Source: CAVSJA01 sp963728145 (GTDB lineage Bacteria > Bacteroidota > Bacteroidia > Chitinophagales > Chitinophagaceae). Taken from it: 64,000 bases of DNA. This document shows positions 1 to 7,639 of this stretch, one piece after another (within the stretch, counting starts at the first letter, position 1; the number at the start of each line of letters is the position of its first letter). The stretch spans positions 372,001-436,000 of the forward strand of contig CAVSJA010000009.1 of assembly GCA_963728145.1 (NCBI GenBank), given 5' to 3'. The notes under the pieces were generated by a model that did no database searches, was not told the origin of the DNA, and saw nothing but the letters and a program-made list of their open reading frames with translations. A program made the translations under genes and the position numbers.

Positions 1-191
1 GCTTTATTAAAAATATAAATTCTATAAAGCTGGGTGAATTAAGCGACAAGCGCATTGTTGTCAAAGGATGTGGGGACAAATCGATTGGTGAGTTTGCTTA
101 CCTGGAGATCACGAAACTGCTTCGCCCCGGTGTGAAGAGTATCATGTATGGTGAACCTTGCAGTACAGTTCCTGTCTATAAAAAGAAATAG
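1..191 (+). CDS. DUF2480 family protein, C-terminal fragment
   Basis: Open reading frame entering from the left edge (first full codon at 3) and ending with TAG at 189-191. The visible 62 residues contain KGCGDKSIGEFAYLEIT and SIMYGEPCSTVPVYKKK, which I recognise as the C-terminal signature of the Bacteroidota DUF2480 family, a small cytoplasmic protein of unknown function. The ending on a run of lysines agrees with the family. The start lies outside the window. Only 41 bp separate it from cydA and I see no terminator, so read-through into cydAB is possible. Family call is from memory of the motif; function unknown. Confidence 0.6.
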   Translation, partial: FIKNINSIKLGELSDKRIVVKGCGDKSIGEFAYLEITKLLRPGVKSIMYGEPCSTVPVYKKK

Positions 192-232
192 TTCCCTCGC
201 CGTTGGCGGGGCTGGCCTAAATTCTACTGAAT

Positions 233-1612
233 ATGGATGTTGAAATACTGGCCCGCATTCAGTTTGCATTCACCATCGCATTTCATTATATCTACCCACC
301 ATTAAGTATTGGACTTGGTTTATTGCTGGTGATCTATGAAGGGATGTACCTCAAAACAGGCAATAAGATATACGAACAAGCCACGAGATTCTGGATAAAA
401 ATATTCGCGTTAATCTTTGGTATTGGCGTAGCCACTGGTATCATCATGGAATTTGAATTTGGTACCAACTGGGCCACCTACTCGAAATATGTTGGGGATA
501 TTTTCGGAAGCGCATTGGCCGCCGAAGGAATCTTCGCCTTTGCGCTTGAAGCCGGTTTCCTCGGCATTTTGATATTTGGCTGGAACAGGGTCGGACCCAA
601 AGTGCATTTCCTCTCTACCGTTATGGTATTTCTCGGTTCTTTATTTTCTGCAATCTGGATCGTAGTAGCTAATTCATGGCAGCAAACTCCAGCAGGCTTT
701 CAAATAGCAGGAGAAGGGTTGAACGCGAGAGCCGAGATCACAGATTTCTGGGCCATGGTTTTCAATCCTTCAAGCGTTGATCGTCTATTGCATGTGTGGG
801 TCGGTTGTTTCCTTGCAGGAGCCTTCCTGGTATTAAGCGTTAACGCCTGGTACATTCTAAAAAACAAACATCTCGAGATCGCTAAGCCTACGTTTAAGAT
901 TGCCCTGGTTATAGCTACCGTTTTCTCTTTGACCCAATTATTTCTTGGACATCGTAGTGCAGATGGTGTTTCAAAGAACCAACCAGCGAAACTTGCAGCA
1001 TTCGAAGGACATTATGACTCATCCGCCAGGGCGGACTTGTTTATTCTTGGCTATGTGAATCATGAGACGCAGAAAGTAAACGGTTTAAAAGTACCCGGAG
1101 GTCTTTCCTTTCTATTGTTTGGGGATTTTACTGAACCCGTTAAGGGACTAAATCATTTTCCTCCGGAAGACCGGCCCAAACAAGTCAATGCGATTTTCCA
1201 GTTTTATCACTTGATGGTTGCTATTGGGGTATCATTGATTGTATTGAGTCTGGTCGGTTGCTTTTTCTGGTGGAGAAAGAAATTATTTGATCGAAGATGG
1301 TTGCTATGGATCTTCGTCTTCAGTGTATTACTTCCTCAAATTGCGAACCAGGCAGGATGGTTCGCAGCGGAAATGGGGAGACAACCATGGGTGGTCTATG
1401 GATTGCTCCGCACTTCAGATGCCCTTTCAAAATCCGTTACCGCAAACCAGGTTTTGTTTTCACTGATATTATTCATGGTGATATATGCGCTTTTACTTGT
1501 TTTGTTCCTTTACTTATTGAACAAAAAGATACAGCACGGACCAGTTGATTATGGAAAGCCCGAAGCGATTGATGAATCGAGTAAGAGGAATAATCCGATA
1601 ATGAGGCAATAG
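233..1612 (+). CDS. cydA: Cytochrome bd quinol oxidase subunit I
   Basis: Membrane subunit that oxidises quinol and carries the three haems of the bd-type terminal oxidase, giving high-affinity oxygen respiration. The 459 residues hold about nine hydrophobic segments. Expected ligands are visible: His18 and His187 (in RLLHVW), the glutamates in AAEGIFAFALEAGFLG (98 and 106), and Met in EMGRQPW, the family's best-conserved motif. The Q-loop is the short type, and the protein is about 60 residues shorter than the E. coli form. Start is ATG 233. Its stop TAG lies in GAGGCAATAGG, which resembles the GCAATAGG repeat word seen later. cydB follows after 150 bp, so the two are probably one operon. 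Confidence 0.97.
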   Translation: MDVEILARIQFAFTIAFHYIYPPLSIGLGLLLVIYEGMYLKTGNKIYEQATRFWIKIFALIFGIGVATGIIMEFEFGTNWATYSKYVGDIFGSALAAEGIFAFALEAGFLGILIFGWNRVGPKVHFLSTVMVFLGSLFSAIWIVVANSWQQTPAGFQIAGEGLNARAEITDFWAMVFNPSSVDRLLHVWVGCFLAGAFLVLSVNAWYILKNKHLEIAKPTFKIALVIATVFSLTQLFLGHRSADGVSKNQPAKLAAFEGHYDSSARADLFILGYVNHETQKVNGLKVPGGLSFLLFGDFTEPVKGLNHFPPEDRPKQVNAIFQFYHLMVAIGVSLIVLSLVGCFFWWRKKLFDRRWLLWIFVFSVLLPQIANQAGWFAAEMGRQPWVVYGLLRTSDALSKSVTANQVLFSLILFMVIYALLLVLFLYLLNKKIQHGPVDYGKPEAIDESSKRNNPIMRQ

Positions 1613-1762
1613 GCCAGGGAAAGGCCCGCAAAAGGCAAGAGGGCTGACTCAGATTAGAGCAATAAGGCAATTATATCGGAAGGCTTGAAGCAATGAAGAT
1701 TCAGAAGAAGGCATGCTACACTCGAGCAAATCGCAAATCGTAATTCAAATCTAAAATATTCA

Positions 1763-2797
1763 ATGGGAGATTTTCTGGGATTAGACTATAACGTCTGGTG
1801 GTTTCTCGTGTTTGGAGCCGTGATCTCGGGTTATGCCATCCTGGATGGATTTGACCTGGGAGCGGGCGCATTACATCTATTGCTGAAGAAAGAACAAAGC
1901 CGGAGAATTGCAATGAATGCCATCGGACCTGTTTGGGATGGTAATGAAGTGTGGCTGGTGATTGGAGGTGGAGCTTTATTTGCGGGATTTCCTGTTGCCT
2001 ATGCCGCCATTTTCTCTGCATTCTATATTCCTTTTATGATCTTTCTTGTAGGATTGATCTTCAGAGCTGTTGCTATCGAATTCCGCAGCAAGGAGTCCAT
2101 GGCCTGGTGGCGTAAGACATGGGATATTGCTTATAGTGTTGCCTGCATTATTGTATCCTTATCGCTTGGTTTGATGTTGGGCAATGTCGCACTTGGAATA
2201 CCGCTTAACAATGAAATGGAGTTTGCTGGGAACTGGCTTAGCTTCTTTAATTCCTTCTCCATCCTTGTAGCGATTACAACCCTTTCTCTCTTCCTGATGC
2301 ACGGCGCGATCTTTCTCACCATGAAAACCGAAAACCGACTCTATACCAAGATGCATTTACTTGCCAATAACTTTACAGTATTCTTTGTGTTGAGCTTTAT
2401 AATTACTACTCTATATACCCTACTCTACATTCCGCATTTGAGCGATTTCTTTCGGGACAATCCACCATTTTTCATCGTTCCGGTATTGATGGTTTTGGCC
2501 ATCGCGAATATCCCAAGGCAAATTAAAAGGAGAAAATACTTTTTCGCTTTCATCAGTTCTTCGATAACTATTGCCTTACTACTCATCATGGTGGCCGTTG
2601 AAGTATTCCCTTATTTATTGTACTCAACTTCAGATCCTGCACATAGCATAACTGTGCATAACGGTTCAGCCTCGTCGAAGACAATGAAAATCCTGCTGAT
2701 CATTGCACTGATCGGAACTCCATTGGTTGCGGTCTATACCTCGTTTGTGTTCTGGACATTTAAGGGAAAGGTCAGGTTGGATGAGACTAGTTACTAA
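1763..2797 (+). CDS. cydB: Cytochrome bd quinol oxidase subunit II
   Basis: Second integral membrane subunit of the bd oxidase, forming the heterodimer with CydA. At 344 residues it has the normal length, with about eight or nine membrane spans. Diagnostic motifs are GYAILDGFDLGAGAL near residues 20-34, with the conserved acidic residue of the proton path, and GPVWDGNEVWLVIGGG near 53-68. It ends VRLDETSY. Start ATG 1763 follows an AT-rich leader without a clear Shine-Dalgarno. No cydX-like small ORF or CydCD transporter is visible. The downstream gap begins at once with the GGTTCCGAACCC repeat array, which may act as the 3' end of the transcript. Confidence 0.97.
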   Translation: MGDFLGLDYNVWWFLVFGAVISGYAILDGFDLGAGALHLLLKKEQSRRIAMNAIGPVWDGNEVWLVIGGGALFAGFPVAYAAIFSAFYIPFMIFLVGLIFRAVAIEFRSKESMAWWRKTWDIAYSVACIIVSLSLGLMLGNVALGIPLNNEMEFAGNWLSFFNSFSILVAITTLSLFLMHGAIFLTMKTENRLYTKMHLLANNFTVFFVLSFIITTLYTLLYIPHLSDFFRDNPPFFIVPVLMVLAIANIPRQIKRRKYFFAFISSSITIALLLIMVAVEVFPYLLYSTSDPAHSITVHNGSASSKTMKILLIIALIGTPLVAVYTSFVFWTFKGKVRLDETSY

Positions 2798-2886
2798 GGT
2801 TCCGAACCCATCACGCAATAAGGTTCCGAACCCTAAAAGTGACTGATAAAATTTAATCAGCGTTCTGTAGGGTTCGGAACCCTAAA
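2797..2886. repeat. Left array of GGTTCCGAACCC palindromic repeats
   Basis: Three copies of a near-palindromic word (GGTTCCGAACCC, or TAGGGTTCGGAACCCTA) at about 2801-2812, 2821-2834 and 2866-2883, separated by AT-rich spacers. Positions 2821-2853 match 3587-3619 exactly in inverted orientation (33 of 33), and the similarity extends imperfectly to about 64 bp. Together with the right array it brackets the ORF at 3038-3466. The remaining gap 2887-3037 holds no other feature I can name. Confidence 0.8.
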
Positions 2887-3037
2887 TCGCGGTGGAAAAA
2901 AAATTATTTCACAAACAACAATTGATTACAACAAATCAAACTGGGTCAGCGTTTCAACTCAGGAATTTCCGCAGTGGCTGCAAATTCCCCCAATCCTCCC
3001 CCTGAAAGCTGCATTATTTATTGCAAAATCCATAATC

Positions 3038-3466
3038 ATGAAAACCCTACCCGTTAATCCGGAAAACAGCAGCGTTCAATTGCACCCGCTAATCGATCAA
3101 CTAACCAAGGCCTACCTTCCACAAGCGGTTAAGCAATCCAGTTTTATTATTAATGATGTCAATCCCGGTTTTTCCCTCACCATTCACGAACAAACTCTGG
3201 CACATGTTCTAGGTAACCTGATTGGACAAGTAGTTAAGGTTACCAATAATGGATGTATTCGTGTGTACGCGGAAGAACAAGGAAAATTCGTGCAGATCGG
3301 ATTTAAAGATATCATGATGGTTCATCATGAACCACTGCTGTTGCAACACCTTCCTGGTTTATTTGAAGCATTGAAAAAACTTGGAGGTAATATTTGCATA
3401 GACGAACAAGTTCCAAATGGTACGATCATCTCAGTAACCTTTCCCTGCGATAAACAAGCCGCATAA
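3038..3466 (+). CDS. Degenerate stand-alone HATPase-like domain protein
   Basis: A 142-residue protein that looks like the ATP-binding half of a histidine kinase without receiver, dimerisation or transmembrane parts. LAHVLGNLIGQVVKVTNNG aligns with the N-box of HATPase_c domains, with Asn60 kept but the second Asn replaced by Gln64. LGGNICIDEQVPNGTIISVTFP aligns with the last strand (GG...S..G.GT.F.. P). The DxGxG lid motif is not recognisable, so ATP binding is doubtful. It may be a non-catalytic partner of a two-component system. It stands alone between two inverted repeat arrays. Fold assignment is inference from motif spacing. Confidence 0.55.
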   Translation: MKTLPVNPENSSVQLHPLIDQLTKAYLPQAVKQSSFIINDVNPGFSLTIHEQTLAHVLGNLIGQVVKVTNNGCIRVYAEEQGKFVQIGFKDIMMVHHEPLLLQHLPGLFEALKKLGGNICIDEQVPNGTIISVTFPCDKQAA

Positions 3467-3546
3467 ATAATTTTAGGGTGATCCGTACCCGCCACAACGG
3501 CCCCGTCCGCCTCAGGTGGATGGGGCTGTTTTTTGTTGAGCGATAG

Positions 3547-3664
3547 AGTTCCGAACCCAGGTTCCGAACCCTACAGCACGCTCTTAAAATTTTATCAGTC
3601 ACTTTTAGGGTTCGGAACCCTAATTGGATTTTATCAGTCTCTCTTAGGGTTCGGAACCTTTCTC
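3547..3664. repeat. Right array of GGTTCCGAACCC palindromic repeats
   Basis: Four copies of the GGTTCCGAACCC word: GTTCCGAACCC at about 3549, a second at 3560-3573, TTAGGGTTCGGAACCCTAA at 3605-3623, and TTAGGGTTCGGAACC at 3643-3658. Spacers carry ATTTTATCAGTC twice. It is the inverted counterpart of the array at 2797-2886. Between the ORF stop and this array, 3492-3532 is a GC-rich stretch (GGCCCCGTCCGCC...GGGGCTGTTTTTT) that could be a Rho-independent terminator: GCCCC pairs with GGGGC and is followed by a run of T. Confidence 0.8.
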
Positions 3665-3680
3665 TCAATATCTTTAATCA

Positions 3681-4433
3681 ATGGACAAAAAGTACTGGGA
3701 AAAAGTAGCTCTTGATCATGGTAACGAGATATTTGATGTGTTTGGAAATGATCAAACCGGGTTGATCCGTTCAAGGATCGTTCAATTTGCTTCCCCTGAA
3801 AAAACCTCACTCGACCTGGGATGCGCAATTGGTAGATGGTTACCGGTTCTATCTTCATCATTCAAAAAAGTATATGCAGTAGATATCGCGAAGAAGTATA
3901 TCGACCTGGCTAAAAAAAATCACGAGCATCTTGGAAATATTGAATTTATCCGTGCTGATATCACCAATAAAAAAGGTCGCATGCCGGTAAGCGACTTTGT
4001 TATTTGTATCAATGCTATTCTAACCAGCTCACTGAAAAAAAGAACCGTATTCTTTAAAGTTCTCGCCAACTCAGTTAAGAAAGGAGGAGACATGATTCTC
4101 GTAGTTCCATCTCTTGAATCCATTCTTTATAGTGAATTCGTCGGTAAAAAATGGAAACTTGATCGCGGTAGGCCATCATCTTCATTTAAAGCCGCCAAAG
4201 CTTCAAAAAAATACCAGGCGCTTATACAAGGACTTTATGAGATCGACAATGTTCCAACCAAACATTATCTCAGGGAAGAATTGATTGTTCTTTTAACGAA
4301 AGAAGGATTTGAAGTAAACGAGGTTCAAAAAGTTCAATACACCTGGAAAACCGAATTTCATGATACTCCTGCTGGTCTATCCAAAATCCCCTCTCCATGG
4401 GACTGGATGGCGGTTTGTAAAAAGGCAGGTTGA
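3681..4433 (+). CDS. Class I SAM-dependent methyltransferase
   Basis: A 250-residue cytoplasmic protein with the Rossmann-type methyltransferase fold. Motif I is LDLGCAIGRWLPVL (about 46-59), the acidic end of strand 2 is VYAVDIAKKYID (about 68-79), and the motif II region is IEFIRADITN. It ends SPWDWMAVCKK, typical of orphan methyltransferases acting on small molecules. Substrate cannot be told. Start ATG 3681 lies just after the right repeat array. Its last codons run directly into the GTTGACAAGG tract, and the TGA stop is part of that repeat word. Confidence 0.8.
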   Translation: MDKKYWEKVALDHGNEIFDVFGNDQTGLIRSRIVQFASPEKTSLDLGCAIGRWLPVLSSSFKKVYAVDIAKKYIDLAKKNHEHLGNIEFIRADITNKKGRMPVSDFVICINAILTSSLKKRTVFFKVLANSVKKGGDMILVVPSLESILYSEFVGKKWKLDRGRPSSSFKAAKASKKYQALIQGLYEIDNVPTKHYLREELIVLLTKEGFEVNEVQKVQYTWKTEFHDTPAGLSKIPSPWDWMAVCKKAG

Positions 4434-4573
4434 CAAGGTTGATAAGGTTAACAGGGTTGATAAGGACGTGTACAAATGAGCAAAATCAAACGGATCATTT
4501 GAGCGGAAATGTTCATTTTTCTATTCTTTGTCAACGCTATCAACCTTGTCAACCCTGTCAACCTTGTCAACCG
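4428..4573. repeat. GTTGACAAGG-word tract forming a long hairpin
   Basis: At 4428-4467 the word GGTTGACAAGG/GGTTGATAAGG is repeated about four times; at 4531-4573 the reverse complement (TCAACCTTGTCAACCCTG) is repeated. The two halves can pair as an imperfect stem of about 40 bp with a loop of about 60 bp. It lies between convergent genes (methyltransferase + and corA -), so a two-way terminator role is plausible. The stop codon of the methyltransferase is inside the first repeat unit. Confidence 0.75.
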
Positions 4574-4583
4574 GTACTAAAAC

Positions 4584-5690
4584 CTAAAACCATCCTCTTC
4601 TCCTAAACACAATCAGCATCCAAACAGGAATCAAAAGCATTACACCAACAGCTATGAAGAATCCCCATTTATTATGGAGATAGGGAATTACATCGAAGTT
4701 CATTCCAAATATTCCACCTATTACGGTTGCGGGCGCCAATAAGCAGGTAACGATCGCCATCACTTTCATTACCTCATTCAATTTCAGGTTCACGTTGTTC
4801 ACGTAAAGGTCCTGCATGCTCATTACGATATCACGGTAGTTCTCACTCAGATCATGAGCCTGAACGATGTGATCATAAACGTCTTTGAAGTATTTAGTGG
4901 TACGATCTTCCAACAATTCGCTTTCACTTCTGATGATGCCATTGACAAGATCTCTTACAGGAACAATATTTCTTTTTAAGATAATTAGCTCCTTCCTCAC
5001 CTGATTTATTCTTGCCAATGAACGGCGGGTGGTTTTACGCACAACTTCTTCCTCAATGAGCTCCATTTCCTCTCCAAGCTTTTCCATGACCGAGAAATAA
5101 TTGTCAACGATAAGGTCAATCATGGAATAACATAGATAATCTGCAGTTCGTTGACGAATCTGGCTCTTCGCCAATTTTAGCTTGTTGCGAATAGGATTGA
5201 GCACGTCCCGCGTTGCATCTTCCTGGAAACTTATTACGAAGTTTTTTCCCAATACGATGCTGATTTGTTCGGTCTCCACTGTCTTATTCTTCTCATTATA
5301 GTAGAGCATGTTCAGAAGACAGAATAACACATTATCTAACTCATCCATCTTTGGACGCTGTCCCACGCTAAGAATGTCTTCCATGATCAACGGATGGATT
5401 TCATAGAAGGTGCATATCGCTTCAACATCTGCTTTTCGAAGTCCGTCTATATTGATCCAGTTAATGCGGCCATTATCCTTTGTCTCAAAACATGGATCTA
5501 CTTCGGTAGATTTTTTCTCTTCAATGGTCTCGGCATTGTATTCATAAATGGTGATCTGGGTTTGTTCTGCATCAATTCGTTCGGTTGGCGCCGTTGGATT
5601 GACATGCAAAATTTCCTTGGTGCGCTGCGTACCGAATAGTACGGGCAGGTATAGATAGCGTAGATATTTGTTCTTCCGCATAACGGGCAT
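4584..5690 (-). CDS. corA: CorA-family magnesium/cobalt transporter
   Basis: Homopentameric inner-membrane channel for Mg2+ (also Co2+/Ni2+) uptake. The 368-residue protein has the long soluble N-terminal funnel domain, rich in charged coiled-coil segments (about 190-290). Two C-terminal transmembrane helices are separated by the periplasmic signature GMN (in IGGIFGMNFDVIPYL, about 327-341). The second helix is IAVGVMLLIPVWMLIVF and the tail is basic (RRRGWF). Start is ATG 5690 or the in-frame ATG at 5681; either gives a normal protein. It is transcribed alone, between two GTTGACAAGG tracts. Confidence 0.95.
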   Translation of the reverse strand: MPVMRKNKYLRYLYLPVLFGTQRTKEILHVNPTAPTERIDAEQTQITIYEYNAETIEEKKSTEVDPCFETKDNGRINWINIDGLRKADVEAICTFYEIHPLIMEDILSVGQRPKMDELDNVLFCLLNMLYYNEKNKTVETEQISIVLGKNFVISFQEDATRDVLNPIRNKLKLAKSQIRQRTADYLCYSMIDLIVDNYFSVMEKLGEEMELIEEEVVRKTTRRSLARINQVRKELIILKRNIVPVRDLVNGIIRSESELLEDRTTKYFKDVYDHIVQAHDLSENYRDIVMSMQDLYVNNVNLKLNEVMKVMAIVTCLLAPATVIGGIFGMNFDVIPYLHNKWGFFIAVGVMLLIPVWMLIVFRRRGWF

Positions 5691-5725
5691 AGGTACAAAT
5701 TTTAAGTTGATCCGCCTAAGGCCGA

Positions 5726-5772
5726 TTGATAAAGTTAACGGGGTTGACGGAAGTTGACAAGGTTGACAGGGT
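5726..5772. repeat. GTTGACAAGG-word tract
   Basis: About five units of the ~9-bp word (TTGATAAAG, TTAACGGGG, TTGACGGAAG, TTGACAAGG, TTGACAGGG) between corA and the next minus-strand gene. Only the forward half is present here. It is followed by CCCCTTGGAAGGGG (about 5787-5800), a small palindrome. Confidence 0.7.
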
Positions 5773-5823
5773 ATAAAACTAAACTGCCCCTTGGAAGGGG
5801 CAGCTAGTTAAAGTAAATTAGTT

Positions 5824-6387
5824 TCATTTAATCGCTCTGAGCTCGACATCGGGACCCATTGTGTTTCCCTCGATCTTAATAAGGAATGGTGTTTTGGCGC
5901 TATTTGCCAACCATAACCTTGTGCTGCCATTTTCTCCTTCGAGATAGATCGCGTCAACTTCCTTGCCATTTATCTTTAAGACCTGGGAACCTGTTGCTTT
6001 TTTTACAGTAAATGTTTGCTGATCGAAATTTAGTTTTTTGTCTTTTTGAGCTGAAGCCCATTGCGCTTTTGAAAACATCACGATAGACTGTCCATCTGGA
6101 ATTTCCACATCAGCATTGGGAAGCAAGTCGTCCCAATAAGCGCGTTCAGCATTGTCAAGTGATGCTTTCTTGATAATCCACTTGCCCCCACCCAGTCCCT
6201 CCATATTCCAGGAGAATCTTAGAAAGCCACTCGCCATTGAATCAACCGTGATGCTAATTGGTGTTTCCTGCCCATCCGCAATTACCGCATAGGTTAGTGT
6301 TGTTCCTTTTTTTAATTCAGGTTTTAAAGCCTGCGAAAAAGCAGTTGTACTGATCCCCAATAAAACAGCGATAAGAACTTTTTTCAT
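5824..6387 (-). CDS. Secreted protein of unknown function
   Basis: A 187-residue protein starting at ATG 6387 with a clear Sec signal peptide (KKVLIAVLLGISTTAFSQA, probable cleavage after the first 20 or so residues). The mature part is mostly beta with no motif I recognise: GTTLTYAVIADGQETPISI, an SGFLRFSWNME segment and a TRLWLANSAKTPFLIKIEG segment. Bacteroidota carry many such small periplasmic or outer-membrane beta proteins. The frame stays open upstream to 6498 but that part overlaps the KdnB-like gene and precedes the signal peptide, so I reject the longer form. Function unknown. Confidence 0.7.
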   Translation of the reverse strand: MKKVLIAVLLGISTTAFSQALKPELKKGTTLTYAVIADGQETPISITVDSMASGFLRFSWNMEGLGGGKWIIKKASLDNAERAYWDDLLPNADVEIPDGQSIVMFSKAQWASAQKDKKLNFDQQTFTVKKATGSQVLKINGKEVDAIYLEGENGSTRLWLANSAKTPFLIKIEGNTMGPDVELRAIK

Positions 6388-6419
6388 GGTTATAGTTTTA
6401 ATGATGAGAAAATAGGAAA

Positions 6420-7493
6420 TTATAGTTTCTCGTATAGTTGTCGAAGTTTGTCGCGGGTCATTACCTTCTCCCAATCCTTTCCCAATGCATTTTCCCAAAG
6501 AGGTTTCATGCCCAGTGATACATTGATCATTTTGTCGAATTGCTCATCGTTCAAGCCTTTCGTGATTCCTGTTGGAATCTCTATATTGTTCTTTTCCACC
6601 ATTTTCTTGAATTCCTTCACGCCCTCGGGATAATATTCAGCCAGGTGATTCATCACAATACAATTCCCGATTCCGTGTTTGGTTCCCAGCAAATAACTTA
6701 ACCCATAGCTAACCGCATGTGCAACTCCTACCTGCGAATAAGCAATGCTCATTCCTCCGGCATAAGAGGCCATCATCAGTTTATCATCGGATTCATCATC
6801 CCATTGATTCTTCTTTACAAATACATCCCTGCATAATTGCAATGCTTTTTCGCCATAGCTTTTACTGAATTCATTCAGGTAAGTTCCTTCCAGGCTTTCG
6901 ATACAATGTATATAGCAATCCATTCCAGTATAGAATCGTTGATTAACCGGTGCATTGGTTGTAAGCTCAGGATCCAATATGATCTGGTCAAAAGGAGTGA
7001 AATCAGAATTCATTCCCAGTTTTTTTGTTGGACCAGTCAATACCGTTGTTCTGCTCACTTCAGCACCTGTGCCACTCAGGGTTGGAATACCTACTTTATA
7101 TGCACCGGGCTGTTTTACCAAATCCCATCCCTGGTAATCTGCAGAGGAACCGGGATTGTTCATCATTAAACTTACTGCCTTGGCAAGGTCCATCGTAGAG
7201 CCACCGCCAATGCCAATGACACCGCTAACTGAACCAAATTCATCCTTTAATTTATTTGCCAGCTGATCAACATACGTTGTCTTGGGTTCATATGTTACAT
7301 CAGCATAAATAATCATGTCAGATTCCCTCATTGGCACGCGGTTCACCAATGGTTTCGAATCAAAATAGTGATCCACCAAAAAGATCATGGGCTTACCCGC
7401 AACACGATGAGGAGCAAGGATTTCGTCCAGTTGATTAAAACTACCCCGGCCATAAACCACATAGCCAACCATCTTGAAATTTCTAAACTTCAT
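6420..7493 (-). CDS. kdnB: Iron-containing alcohol dehydrogenase, probably Kdo 8-oxidase (KdnB-like)
   Basis: A 357-residue group III metal-dependent dehydrogenase. The NAD-binding loop GIGGGSTMDLAKAVS is at about 94-108, and the metal ligands are Asp192, His196, His259 and His273. The N-terminus (VVYGRGSFNQLDEIL) and length fit the KdnB branch, which oxidises C8 of Kdo as the first step toward the 8-amino sugar Kdo8N. Supporting context is kdsB, the Kdo cytidylyltransferase, about 3 kb upstream on the same strand. The KdnA aminotransferase partner is not in the window, so the exact substrate is inference. Alternative: a generic group III ADH. Start ATG 7493. Confidence 0.65.
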   Translation of the reverse strand: MKFRNFKMVGYVVYGRGSFNQLDEILAPHRVAGKPMIFLVDHYFDSKPLVNRVPMRESDMIIYADVTYEPKTTYVDQLANKLKDEFGSVSGVIGIGGGSTMDLAKAVSLMMNNPGSSADYQGWDLVKQPGAYKVGIPTLSGTGAEVSRTTVLTGPTKKLGMNSDFTPFDQIILDPELTTNAPVNQRFYTGMDCYIHCIESLEGTYLNEFSKSYGEKALQLCRDVFVKKNQWDDESDDKLMMASYAGGMSIAYSQVGVAHAVSYGLSYLLGTKHGIGNCIVMNHLAEYYPEGVKEFKKMVEKNNIEIPTGITKGLNDEQFDKMINVSLGMKPLWENALGKDWEKVMTRDKLRQLYEKL

Positions 7494-7535
7494 ATTTGCA
7501 TTTTGGGATTGCGAAGTTAACGATATTCGGTTGAT

Positions 7536-7639
7536 GGGGTTGATGGAGCTGACAAGGTTGACAGGGTTGACAAGGTTGATAAGGTTAACAGAGACTCTTC
7601 CATGTCAACCTTGTCAACCTCGTCAACCCTGTCAACCTC
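7536..7639. repeat. GTTGACAAGG-word hairpin tract
   Basis: Forward units at about 7536-7591 (TTGATGGGG, TTGACAAGG, TTGACAGGG, TTGACAAGG, TTGATAAGG) and reverse units at 7603-7639 (TCAACCTTGTCAACC...). The halves pair with a very short loop, making the best hairpin of the series. It lies just after the stop of the GH32 gene (minus strand) and upstream of kdnB, as expected for a terminator of the GH32 transcript. Confidence 0.75.

Noticed and set aside
6388..6498. N-terminal extension of the secreted protein at 5824-6387
   Set aside because: It precedes a clean signal peptide and overlaps the KdnB-like gene's 3' end.
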